Assembly: GCA_964561215.1 (NCBI GenBank)
Contig: CAZLOS010000004.1
Location: 1-64,000 of the forward strand
Reading direction: 5' to 3'
DNA length: 64,000 nt
Origin: JAJFUV01 sp964561215
Lineage (GTDB): Bacteria > Acidobacteriota > Terriglobia > Bryobacterales > Bryobacteraceae
The translations under genes were made by a program, and so were the position numbers. Under the pieces are notes generated by a model. It saw nothing but the letters and a program-made list of their open reading frames with translations. It made no database searches and had not been told where the DNA came from. Position 1 is the first letter of the stretch. Each line of letters begins with the position of its first letter. Below are positions 9,203-17,766 of this stretch, piece after piece.

Positions 9203-9919
9203 ATGGCCAGCCGGTTAATCGAAACAGCGGTGGGCCTTGTGGTCCTGTCAATCTGCACGCCGACCCAGTTGCCGTGCGCGGCGCGCGGACCTTGCGCCGT
9301 CGCCGGCCGCATCCTCGATGACAAGGGGAAGCCAGTTCCCTTTGGAGTGGTTCATGCCACGCGAGAAGCGGCGGACACGGCTGACCTGGAGCGGCGGGAT
9401 CCGGGCATGGGCGCCGCCGCCGGCCAGCGCGGCGAATATTGCATCGCCAATCTTCCGCCCGGCCGATATGTGATCCGCGCGGCAGTCCGCAAGAACACTC
9501 CCTCTGCGTCGCCGACCTGCCGATATTGCTGCGGGCGAAGCACGGAACTCGCTTCTCCGACCCGTTCTGTTCTCGTATCCTTCGATGGTACAAGTACGTC
9601 GCGCGTCGACATTCAGATGCGCCGTGTGGCCGCCTATTGTGTGCGGGGAGAGATGCGAGACGCAACGGGAGCGCTTGCGGATTCAGTCGCCATCAATATC
9701 AGGCAAGCGCATTGGTCGGCCAGTGTGCTCAATCACGGCGGCAGGTTTCTCATCACGAACCTGATACCCGGAGATTACGAAATTAGCATCATGGGCCGGC
9801 CAGGTGTCGCCGGTCGTGCCCTCACCAAGCGAAAGGTCACGGTCCGCGCGGCCAACATAGATCGCTTGGTAATCAGTATCCCAGGCAAAGTGACCGGTCC
9901 CGCCCCCTGGGCCCGCTGA
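9203..9919 (+). CDS. secreted protein with carboxypeptidase-regulatory-like repeats
   Basis: About 238 residues from the chosen ATG at 9203, which opens a signal peptide (LIETAVGLVVLSICTPTQL). Two weak Ig-like carboxypeptidase-regulatory modules can be seen: residues about 35-105 (VAGRILDDKGKPVPFGVVHA ... GEYCIANLPPGRYVIRA) and about 150-225 (RGEMRDATGALADSVAINI ... FLITNLIPGDYEISI). Between them is a Cys-containing insert (CRYCCG). There is no enzymatic domain and no barrel. Such free-standing modules are common next to Oar-type receptors in this phylum, but their role is not known. It is divergent from the receptor at 9121 and upstream of another at 10030, so it may share their control. Confidence 0.6.
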   Translation: MASRLIETAVGLVVLSICTPTQLPCAARGPCAVAGRILDDKGKPVPFGVVHATREAADTADLERRDPGMGAAAGQRGEYCIANLPPGRYVIRAAVRKNTPSASPTCRYCCGRSTELASPTRSVLVSFDGTSTSRVDIQMRRVAAYCVRGEMRDATGALADSVAINIRQAHWSASVLNHGGRFLITNLIPGDYEISIMGRPGVAGRALTKRKVTVRAANIDRLVISIPGKVTGPAPWAR

Positions 9920-10029
9920 ACAAGCTAAGTCTGTAAATAGAACGTAAAAGCATAGGCCTTGGGAACCTCAGACCGAAACCGCGAGACCGCGCGGCCCGTT
10001 TATTCGATTTTGTCGAGAGGTTTTCCGAA

Positions 10030-13029
10030 ATGAAAAAGATCCGTTTTTGGTGTTTGTGTGGACTGGTGTATCCGATGGCACTCTGCGCGCAACCGGTTTC
10101 GGGTTCGGGCGCGATCAGCGGAAGGGTTTGGGATCGCGGCGGCGAAGGGATTCCCGACACCACCGTGGAGGTGTCCAACGACGCCTTGGGTGTGAAGCGT
10201 GTGCTGAACACCAATATCGACGGCATGTTCGAAGCCACGGGACTTCCGCCCGGAACGGGATATCGCCTGCAGGTGACACGTCAGAAATTTTCGAGTTGGG
10301 AACGGCGGGAGATCGAAATCGGAGCCGGCCAGAGACTGAACTTCCAGATCACGCTGTACGCCGAATCGAAGGTTAGGAAGAAGACGGCCGGCGACGAAAC
10401 CGTGGACGTCGACGACGCCACCGGCGGTGTCGTCACGACCGCGACGGCGCGTGAACTGGAACAACTGCCGGTGCGCGAGCGCCGCTGGACGGACCTCGCG
10501 CTGCTTGCTCCGGTCACCACGGGCAGCCGCGCCCACGGTGTGCCGGCGAACCACGGCGAGGAGTCGTCCAACTCCTATCTCACCGACGGAATCGAAACGG
10601 CGAACCTCTACCGGCCAAGCGAGAAGTCGGGCACCGCTCGTCTGCCGATGGAGGCGATCGCCGGGTTTCAGACGATTGCCAGCGGCGCGTCCGCCGAATT
10701 CGGTGGGGCGTTGGGCGGCACGGTCAACGCCGTCACCCGCGGCGGCGGCAACGGATTCCACGGCTCCGCCTATGGCTCTTTCAGCAACAGCTCCCTCGCC
10801 GCCACGGGACGCTACACGCTAGGCAACAACCTCTTCCGCAACAGTAATCAGGGCGGCTGGAGCCTGGGCGGCCCTATCCAGCGCAACAAGCTGTTCTACT
10901 TCGCGAACATGGAGTTGCTCGACAGCCACCGCGAGGGACTCAACAGGATCACCAATCCGGTGATTGCGAACCTGGACGGCGACAAGGTCAATACGGCCAA
11001 CTGCACCGCGACCATCGCGCAGTGCGCTGCCGCGGCCACGTTCATCCAGTCTCAAATGAACGTGCTGGCCCCGCAAGCCGAGCACTGGGTTTCCGGGCTG
11101 GGCCGTATCGACTACCGGCTGAGCGAGCGCAACATGTTCAACATCGAGGCCAACGTCATCCGGGCGCGTTCGCCACAGGCCAGCCCGTATGGATCCGTCG
11201 CCGAGAATGGCGGTCTGTTGGGCACCGGCAGCACGCGCCGCGAGACGCAGTTCGGAAAATTCGGTTGGACCAGCGCTCTCGGCGGTAGCGCCACGAACGA
11301 ATTGCGCCTCGGCGTTTTCCACGACCGCATCATGGACCCGGCGTCGGCCGCCTCGCTTTCTACCGGAAACGTGGCCATCTCGATTGCCGGAGTGACCGTC
11401 GGCCAGGCGCATCCGGATTCCAGCCTGGTGACTGAGAAGCGCGGCCAGCTCGCGGATAATTTCCGGTTCCAGATCAACTCGCACACCATTACGGCCGGCG
11501 TGGACTGGTCGAAAAGGCGCAACGTGATCGATGAGCTGCAGTATGCGAACGGCGCGTACACTTACTCTTCGCTTACCGCCTTCGCGCTGGACTTCGCCGG
11601 CGGAACACAGAAAAACTACACCACCTACGAGCAGACTTTCGGCAACTCCTGGCGCGACCTGCACACGACGGACTTCGGCGCGTTCGTCCAGGATAGCTGG
11701 CAGTTCAGCAGAAACCTGCGCCTGAGCGCCGGAGTCCGCTGGGAGAAGGGGTTCTACACACAACCGGATTACTACAACACGACGTATTACAAGACGCGTA
11801 CCATCACGTCTTCCAACATCAATGCGGACCCGCGCCTGAGCCTGGCGTACACGCTCGACGACCGCACCGTCGTCCGCGCCGGCTTCGGCACTTATCACAG
11901 CCGCATGACGGGCGAACTGCTCGACGCGCTCTATCTCGGCAATGGCGCCTATCAGACCAACATTTCGGTGAACTCGACGCAGAGTAGCGCCCCCGTCTTT
12001 CCGAACGTGATCTCCTCGGTCACTAAACTCCCGGCCGGCACCATGAACCTGATTTACGGCGGCTACAAGCTCAGGAACCCTTACACGAAGCAGTCGTCGT
12101 TGGCCATCGAGCGGCGCCTGAATTCCACCACCAACCTGAGCATCAGTTACCTGGGCGTCCGCGGAGTGAAGCTTCTGACGGCCAATGATACGAACCTGAC
12201 CGCACCGACGCGGACGGCGACCTACACCATCTATAACGCGAACGGCATCAAGTCGGACACGTTCACGACGGACGTCTGGACGGCCAAAGCGGACGTCGCC
12301 TATGGGCACATCTACCAGGTGGAAAACGGTGGCGCGAACTGGTACCGCGCGCTGATCGTGGAGTTGAACAAGCGGATGTCGCGGAGCTTCGACCTGCACG
12401 CCACCTATACGTGGTCGCACGCCATCGACGACGTGGGCGGCACGCTGGTGAGCGGCGGAGTGCCGCTGTACAGCTATAACGGCGTCAACGGGATCGATCG
12501 CGGGAGTTCTTCGACCGACCAGCGCCATCGCGCCGTCTTCGACCTCGTCTGGCAACCCACGCCGTCGCAAAGTACCTCGGGGTTCACGCGCTACCTGGTG
12601 AACGGTTGGGAGATCTCGACCATCGCCACGCTCGCCTCCGCGCAGCCACAGACGGCGCTCGTCGTAGTCAACGGCCAGCAGTTCAGCGGCATCACCTTCC
12701 CTTACACCGGCTCGATGAACGGCACGGGCGCGTGGTCGCGCGTGCCATTCTATCCGGTGAACAGCCTTTACTCGGAGCCGTCCTATACGGTGAACGCGCG
12801 TTTCGCGCGCACGCTACCCTTCACCGAGCGCATCCAGGGAAAGCTGATTTTCGAAGCGTTCAACTTGCTCAACATGCAGTACGGAACCGGCGTGAACGTT
12901 TACGCCTACACGGCGACCGGCGGCATAGTGAGGCCGCTCGCCGGCGCGGGAGATCTTAGCTCGGCTTCCGCGTACGTAAACGGCACCACGGCGCGCAGTT
13001 GCCAGGTAGCATTTCGCCTCACGTTCTAA
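10030..13029 (+). CDS. Oar-like TonB-dependent receptor
   Basis: 999 residues. Signal peptide MKKIRFWCLCGLVYPMALCA, then a carboxypeptidase-regulatory-like domain (about 24-105: GAISGRVWDRGGEGIPDTTVEV, GMFEATGLPPGTGYRLQV). The plug segment includes LTDGIETANLYRP and IAGFQTIASGASAEFGGALGG, the latter a common signature of this receptor group. The rest is a beta-barrel ending in VAFRLTF with the C-terminal Phe. A purine-rich GAGAGG lies upstream of the ATG. The gene stands alone and is closed by a strong terminator at 13055. Ligand unknown. Confidence 0.9.
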   Translation: MKKIRFWCLCGLVYPMALCAQPVSGSGAISGRVWDRGGEGIPDTTVEVSNDALGVKRVLNTNIDGMFEATGLPPGTGYRLQVTRQKFSSWERREIEIGAGQRLNFQITLYAESKVRKKTAGDETVDVDDATGGVVTTATARELEQLPVRERRWTDLALLAPVTTGSRAHGVPANHGEESSNSYLTDGIETANLYRPSEKSGTARLPMEAIAGFQTIASGASAEFGGALGGTVNAVTRGGGNGFHGSAYGSFSNSSLAATGRYTLGNNLFRNSNQGGWSLGGPIQRNKLFYFANMELLDSHREGLNRITNPVIANLDGDKVNTANCTATIAQCAAAATFIQSQMNVLAPQAEHWVSGLGRIDYRLSERNMFNIEANVIRARSPQASPYGSVAENGGLLGTGSTRRETQFGKFGWTSALGGSATNELRLGVFHDRIMDPASAASLSTGNVAISIAGVTVGQAHPDSSLVTEKRGQLADNFRFQINSHTITAGVDWSKRRNVIDELQYANGAYTYSSLTAFALDFAGGTQKNYTTYEQTFGNSWRDLHTTDFGAFVQDSWQFSRNLRLSAGVRWEKGFYTQPDYYNTTYYKTRTITSSNINADPRLSLAYTLDDRTVVRAGFGTYHSRMTGELLDALYLGNGAYQTNISVNSTQSSAPVFPNVISSVTKLPAGTMNLIYGGYKLRNPYTKQSSLAIERRLNSTTNLSISYLGVRGVKLLTANDTNLTAPTRTATYTIYNANGIKSDTFTTDVWTAKADVAYGHIYQVENGGANWYRALIVELNKRMSRSFDLHATYTWSHAIDDVGGTLVSGGVPLYSYNGVNGIDRGSSSTDQRHRAVFDLVWQPTPSQSTSGFTRYLVNGWEISTIATLASAQPQTALVVVNGQQFSGITFPYTGSMNGTGAWSRVPFYPVNSLYSEPSYTVNARFARTLPFTERIQGKLIFEAFNLLNMQYGTGVNVYAYTATGGIVRPLAGAGDLSSASAYVNGTTARSCQVAFRLTF

Positions 13030-13054
13030 CGGGGTGTAATCTCCTTATCTTCCA

Positions 13055-13089
13055 GGCCGGTGTGCGGCGACGTGCACCGGCCCTTTTTT
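13055..13089 (+). terminator. rho-independent terminator
   Basis: GGCCGGTG pairs with CACCGGCC across a 10-nt interval, followed by C and TTTTTT. It lies 25 bp past the receptor stop codon. Confidence 0.8.
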
Positions 13090-13122
13090 GGCATCTATAT
13101 ATTTCACTCACCCATCATTGGG

Positions 13123-13578
13123 CTACTCGGGTTCTGGCAAATCAGATCGCCACGGCAATTCGGTGTAAAAATCGACTTGAACGGAGGAGCATTCTGAAAA
13201 CGGATGCCGTGGGGTGTCAGGGCGAGACAGTTCAATCTCGAATGTGGGGTTCAAACGATACGGACTTTGCTTTCCCCGTTCAGGCCCACGTTCAATTGAG
13301 CCACAGAAATAATGCCAGCCACCATACAGATGGAGTCCGGAAGGCATTCGGCAGTAGTGCGAAAGTTCAAACGGTTTCCGCATATCAATGCCGAGAGTTT
13401 CAAACAGAGTTACGATTTCTGGTGGATAGGCTTGTTCCCAGACTAAGGCAAAGTTCCGGCAGGGGTCGCATCCGCATCCTTCTAGTGGGACCTCCGCAGT
13501 TTGTTGGTAGCACCGTTTCGTCGCTTCAACATCGACCCGAATTGTCCACGGTCCGAAGTCGAACGTCCGTTCATTCAC
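13123..13578 (-). CDS. conserved hypothetical protein with CGCDPCRNF motif
   Basis: 151 residues, no signal peptide and no membrane segment. Visible features are FGPWTIRVDVEATKRCY near the start, a Cys-rich CGCDPCRNFALVWEQAYPPEI around residues 34-54 and a LGIDMRKPFELSHY segment. I recall an uncharacterised bacterial family with the same layout (a beta-strand start, a CGCxxCRNF motif, then a Leu-Gly-Ile-Asp-Pro-x-Lys-Pro helix), but I cannot name it securely. The paired cysteines could bind a metal. The gene is isolated between a convergent receptor and the enolase-superfamily gene. Confidence 0.6.
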   Translation of the reverse strand: MNERTFDFGPWTIRVDVEATKRCYQQTAEVPLEGCGCDPCRNFALVWEQAYPPEIVTLFETLGIDMRKPFELSHYCRMPSGLHLYGGWHYFCGSIERGPERGKQSPYRLNPTFEIELSRPDTPRHPFSECSSVQVDFYTELPWRSDLPEPE

Positions 13579-13667
13579 AGCAGATCATCCTAGCACGTGT
13601 AGCATTGTCGTCTGAAAACGTTGGTAGGAGGTTCAAGGCCGTCTGGGTCAAGTGCCGTCTTTGGGCG

Positions 13668-14816
13668 CTAGCGGCCTTCGCGCTTTTCCCACCCGGAGCG
13701 AAACAGCGGCAGGGCGTTCTCCGGCTGGTAGGGATGACGTAGGATTTCCTCGATGTTGAGATCGATACCCAGTCCGGGACGATCGGACACGTCGATATAA
13801 CCGTCCACGACTTCGACGCCTCCGGTGACGATCTCCTTCTCCCACGGCTCGTTGAACTCGTCGAAGATCTCGTGCAGGTAGAAGTTCGGGATCGAGGCGT
13901 TCAACTGCGCGCAGGCGGCCGAGCAGACCGGACCTTGCGCGCTGTGCGGCGCGATCATGCCGTAATGCGCGTCCACCATGTCGGCGATCTTGCGCGCCGC
14001 GAAAAGGCCGCCCAGGTTCAGCGGTTCGGGCTGGAAGATGCTGATGGCGTTGTGCTCCACCAGTTCGGCGAACTGCTGCTTGTTCGAGAGGCTTTCCCCC
14101 GTGGCGATGGGCACCGGGCTGCGGCGGCCCACTTCCACCATGGCCGCGATGTTGGTGTGCGGAACGGGTTCCTCGAACCACGCCGGACGCATGGGGGCCA
14201 GCGCTTGGGCGAACTGCAGGGCCGTGGAGACGTTGAAGCGGCAATGGCCCTCGATGAGGATATCCACCTGCGGGCCGACGGCGTCCCGCACGGCGCGCAC
14301 GATGTCGACGGTAAGGTCGAAATCCCGCGGCGTGGTCATGCGCCAGTTGTCGCCGAACGGGTCGAATTTGAGAGCCGTGTAACCGCGGCGGACAACGTCT
14401 TTGGCTTTCTCGTGGAAACTCTCGGGGGTGCGCGGCCCGCGATACCAACCGTTCGCGTACGCGCGCAGCTTTTCGTGACAACGGCCGCCCCAGAGGTTGT
14501 AAACGGGTTGGCCGCACGCCTTGCCGATAATGTCCCAGCAGGCGGTTTCAATCGCGGCGACGGCGCACATGTGTACTTGTGCGCCGTCGCTATAAACATC
14601 CCGGATGAGACGCTGGGAGATGATCTCTACCTGGAACGGGTCCATCCCCACAATCAGCGGGGTCAACTCGTGGATGGCCGCCTCGACGGTTTTGCCGAAG
14701 TAATTCAGCGTGCCCTCACCGATGCCATAAATGCCTTCATCGGTGAGGACCTTCGCAAACAGCCAATTCTTCCACGGATTACCCGCGACGTACGTCTCAA
14801 TCCTGACGATCTTCAT
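13668..14816 (-). CDS. mandelate racemase/muconate lactonizing enzyme-family dehydratase
   Basis: 382 residues, the usual length for acid-sugar dehydratases of the enolase superfamily (galactonate dehydratase group). The N-terminal capping domain (1-125) is followed by a TIM barrel. GYTALKFDPFG supplies the strand-2 Lys, and the three metal-binding carboxylates are visible as ILIEGH, WFEEPVPH and ATGES. HSAQGP gives the candidate C-terminal catalytic His. The family abstracts the alpha proton of a sugar acid and eliminates water through a Mg2+-stabilised enolate. The exact substrate cannot be told. It starts 25 bp after the DegT-family gene on the same strand, so the two are likely cotranscribed. 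Confidence 0.85.
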   Translation of the reverse strand: MKIVRIETYVAGNPWKNWLFAKVLTDEGIYGIGEGTLNYFGKTVEAAIHELTPLIVGMDPFQVEIISQRLIRDVYSDGAQVHMCAVAAIETACWDIIGKACGQPVYNLWGGRCHEKLRAYANGWYRGPRTPESFHEKAKDVVRRGYTALKFDPFGDNWRMTTPRDFDLTVDIVRAVRDAVGPQVDILIEGHCRFNVSTALQFAQALAPMRPAWFEEPVPHTNIAAMVEVGRRSPVPIATGESLSNKQQFAELVEHNAISIFQPEPLNLGGLFAARKIADMVDAHYGMIAPHSAQGPVCSAACAQLNASIPNFYLHEIFDEFNEPWEKEIVTGGVEVVDGYIDVSDRPGLGIDLNIEEILRHPYQPENALPLFRSGWEKREGR

Positions 14817-14841
14817 CGGTGGTGCCGGTGACGGATCGGAA

Positions 14842-16173
14842 CTACAGTTTGGCCACGTCTGCGCGGTGCGCCCAGACCTTCTCGAAGGCCTTGACGTACT
14901 GTTCGATCAGTTCAGTGGCCTCACCGTGGAACAGCGGCAGGAAGAAGTGCGACTTATTCACCTGCGCGCCGCCCGGCATACTCGTTGGGATCACCGGCGG
15001 ATGATGCCACCACTGCGGCTCGCCATAGATCGTGAAGGTGTGCTGCTCCGGGTACTCCCAAACGCTGGCGCCCACGCCCTCGGCCTTCAGAGCCTTGACC
15101 ATCGCGGCGCGCGAGAAGCCCGCCTTCTTTTCGTCGAGGAAGAGCATGTCGGCCGAGTAGTAGGCGCGAACCTGATCCGGCCGCACGTACGGCTGGGTGA
15201 TGCCCGGCAACTGAACCAGACGGCTGTTGAGCGCCTTCACGTTCTTGCGCGTCACGGCGTTGCGTTCTTCGAGGCCCCGCAACTGTACGCGACCGATGGC
15301 CGCGGCGAACGGATGCATGCGGTACTTCTGGCCGAAACCGGTGTTATCGTACTTGCGGTACGGGCTGTCCTTGGGGAACTTCGGGGGGTCTTCGTAGTGG
15401 CCGTAAGCGGCGGCGCGCTCGTAGTACTCGCGCGTCTTGTACATTCCCATGCCGCCTTCCACTGTCGGCATCACCTTGGTGGTCTGGAAGCTGAAAATGC
15501 TCATGGCGCCGAAGGTGCCGACGTGCTTGCCCTGCATGAAGGCTCCGTGCGCATGCGCGCAGTCTTCGCACAGGATCAGGCCCTTCTCCTTGGCGTACTC
15601 GGAGATCTTGTCCATTTCGCACGGCATGCCCCAGGAGTGCATGGGCAGGATGGCTTTCGTGCGCGGAGTGATCTTCTTCTTGGCGTCTTCCAGGTCGAAG
15701 CAGCCGGTCTTGGGGTCGATGTCCACGAAGATCGGCACATAGCCGAAGAAGCGCATCGGAAGCACGGTGGCGAAGAAGGTGTAGGACTGCACCAGGATTT
15801 CGCTGCCGGGTTCCAGGTTGAGCGCGAAGAACATGGAGTTCAGCGCGCTGGTGCCGTTCATGTGAGCCTTCACGAACGGGCTCTTTGTATAGGCCTGCCA
15901 TTCCTTCTCGAACACGGGCAGCTCATCGTAATAGGTGCCCTTGTCGATCATGGCGTGCAGGGCTTGCTTTTCCGCGTCGCCGTACGGCGGCCAACGGGTC
16001 AGTTTATGGCTCACGGCGGCGGGGACGGTTACGGTCTTCGCGCCTCCATTGATGGCGAGCGTTGTGGCCGCATGGGCCTTGGTGGCCAGGCCGGCGCCGG
16101 CCAGCGCCACGGCTCCCGCCTGCACAACTTCGCGGCGGGTCCTGTCGGTTCTATGAGTTCCAGTTGTGGACAT
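14842..16173 (-). CDS. DegT/DnrJ/EryC1/StrS-family aminotransferase with Tat-like leader
   Basis: 443 residues from ATG 16173, which has AAGGGAG at suitable distance; a GTG seven codons upstream is possible. Residues 10-37 look like a twin-arginine leader (DRTRREVVQAGAVALAGAG ... AHA). The rest is a complete DegT-fold PLP enzyme: the carboxylate over PLP in LCEDCAHAHGAF, and the Schiff-base Lys in SIFSFQTTKVMPTVEGG. The family transfers amino groups to keto-sugars or is inactive as a dehydratase or scaffold. Export of a folded, cofactor-loaded PLP protein would require Tat, which fits the leader but is unusual for this fold. It precedes the enolase-superfamily gene and follows a methyltransferase remnant. 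Confidence 0.82.
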   Translation of the reverse strand: MSTTGTHRTDRTRREVVQAGAVALAGAGLATKAHAATTLAINGGAKTVTVPAAVSHKLTRWPPYGDAEKQALHAMIDKGTYYDELPVFEKEWQAYTKSPFVKAHMNGTSALNSMFFALNLEPGSEILVQSYTFFATVLPMRFFGYVPIFVDIDPKTGCFDLEDAKKKITPRTKAILPMHSWGMPCEMDKISEYAKEKGLILCEDCAHAHGAFMQGKHVGTFGAMSIFSFQTTKVMPTVEGGMGMYKTREYYERAAAYGHYEDPPKFPKDSPYRKYDNTGFGQKYRMHPFAAAIGRVQLRGLEERNAVTRKNVKALNSRLVQLPGITQPYVRPDQVRAYYSADMLFLDEKKAGFSRAAMVKALKAEGVGASVWEYPEQHTFTIYGEPQWWHHPPVIPTSMPGGAQVNKSHFFLPLFHGEATELIEQYVKAFEKVWAHRADVAKL

Positions 16174-16359
16174 GGTAGGGATCTCCCTTTCCACTAGTAA
16201 GTCTATGTTCCGCCGAGGGGCGGAATCAAGTCATTGCTCTCATTCTGGAAGTAATGAAGCGCGGCGTTTGGCGGCGCCTAAATGCCTCCAAATACCTTCA
16301 TTTCGGGCCCCGCCAGGCGCCCCGGCACCGGCGGCCTGTATTTGGGCACCTGGTACGGT

Positions 16360-16852
16360 TTAACGGCACGCTACGCCGCGCGGCCCAGGACGATGGTGTG
16401 GGGCCCAGTCGACGGCCACGATCCGGGCTTCGAGATTCTGCCGGGCGACTTCGATCCCGAACAGCCCGTGTCCCGCGGCGATGTCCAACACGGACATGGG
16501 GCCGGAGCGTCCGTCCAGGGCGATGGAGCCCAGCGGACCGGCCATGGGCGCCATCATCGGGGCCATGCTGTGGGCGAACTCCACCCAAACCGGATTCTCC
16601 GCGTCCATGGTTCCATCGCCCGGCAGTATTGTGCGGCCGTCGCAAACGATGTCCGCCAGGTTCAGGGCCGGTTGCACAGTATCCGGGTTCCCCAGAAATT
16701 TCGCGATCGACGCCACGCAGTTGGGCGAGCGGGGATCGAGAAAGAGCTTGCTCGTAGGCGTGTGGCTGTAACGGCCGTCCTGCTTCCCCACCAGGCCGAC
16801 GACGGTCAGGTAATCGCCAGGATGCGGATGCCGCGCTCGGATTCGGGAAGTT
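16360..16852 (-). pseudogene. SAM-dependent O-methyltransferase fragment (hydroxyindole O-methyltransferase-like)
   Basis: A frame from about 16815 down encodes DYLTVVGLVGKQDGRY, a linker, then the SAM-binding VLDIAAGHGLFGIEVARQN and IVAVDWAP, matching the centre of acetylserotonin/O-methyltransferase-type enzymes. Just upstream, ESERGIRILA is readable in a different frame, and joining the two restores the family's ERGIRILADYLT order, so one base has been lost near 16822. The N-terminal winged helix is missing, because the neighbouring Mut7-C gene ends here. After DWAP the similarity stops abruptly and about 150 residues of catalytic domain are absent. It is a double-truncated, frameshifted relic. 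Confidence 0.7.
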
Positions 16853-17638
16853 CTAAGTTGCTTCCCGGTGTGTTGGATTCACTTTAGCATTGGCGGCGAG
16901 TTCTTCGATCCAGCGCCGCATTCGCTGGTGGTGCGTGCCCTCCCAGTACACGCGCCGGCAACCGGGACACTCGCGGAATTCCTCGTGGCTTGCGGCGATG
17001 TTTGGAGGGATGCGGTGGCGAACCTCGTCCTTCCCCACGCAACGAAGCGGCTCATTGCAGGCCATGCAGCGGGTGAAGGGTTCGAGCTTCCGCTCCAGGT
17101 CGAACCGTCTCACAACCTCGGCGGCCTGGCGGCGGCTGTCCGTCTCGCGCAGCCAGTAGCCGTGAGTCACGGCGGAATGCTTCAACAGGTTCCGGTCGCG
17201 CGTGAGCAAGGTGCGCTTTTGCTCGCCGGAGATCCGCGCCAGTTCCGCATCGGCGGCGCTGTTGGCATATGCCGCATCGAAGCCGAGCATGCGCAGGTGG
17301 GCCGCCAGCCTGCCCAGGTGGACGTCCAGGACAAACTTCGGTTGCCGCAGCGCTTGCCGGCGGATGCGTAGCTCCGGCGTGACGTCCAGCGATTCGAAGA
17401 CGGGGTACGCCGCGACGCGGTCGCCGTCCCGCACCAGGCTTGAGAAATCGGACGACTCCCCATTTATAAGGACCAGTTCTACCTCCGTGTGCGGGACGCC
17501 GAAGCTCTCGATCATGTCCTTCACGGAGCCCACTACGTAGAACTCCCGTTCGACGGTCCGGAACCGCTCCTCCGGGGCAAGATGGTCATTCAGTTCAGCG
17601 TAAAACCGGATAGAAGCGCGACTCGGTGGAGGAGCCAT
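16853..17638 (-). CDS. Mut7-C RNase/ubiquitin-fold domain protein
   Basis: 261 residues. Residues 1-90 resemble the ThiS/MoaD-like ubiquitin domain found in front of many bacterial Mut7-C proteins (RFYAELNDHLAPEERF ... DGDRVAAYPVFESLD). Residues 97-250 are the Mut7-C PIN-like nuclease domain: FVLDVHLGRLAAHLRMLGFD, then LLTRDRNLL with acidic catalytic candidates. A zinc-ribbon insert is seen with CMAC, a further Cys and ECPGC. The family is predicted to be an RNase; no cellular role is established. The stop codon lies inside the remnant methyltransferase. The start is the first ATG; a signal peptide is absent. Confidence 0.85.
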   Translation of the reverse strand: MAPPPSRASIRFYAELNDHLAPEERFRTVEREFYVVGSVKDMIESFGVPHTEVELVLINGESSDFSSLVRDGDRVAAYPVFESLDVTPELRIRRQALRQPKFVLDVHLGRLAAHLRMLGFDAAYANSAADAELARISGEQKRTLLTRDRNLLKHSAVTHGYWLRETDSRRQAAEVVRRFDLERKLEPFTRCMACNEPLRCVGKDEVRHRIPPNIAASHEEFRECPGCRRVYWEGTHHQRMRRWIEELAANAKVNPTHREAT

Positions 17639-17766
17639 GAAACGCTGCTTTCAGTGTAGGTGAATTTCGGGCTTATGAGACTCCACTCCTTCGACGCCAG
17701 CAGGTACCCCGGAATTCGATTCCGCCGCCGTGCCTATCGTAAACTAGATTCTGACCTTTAATCCCA

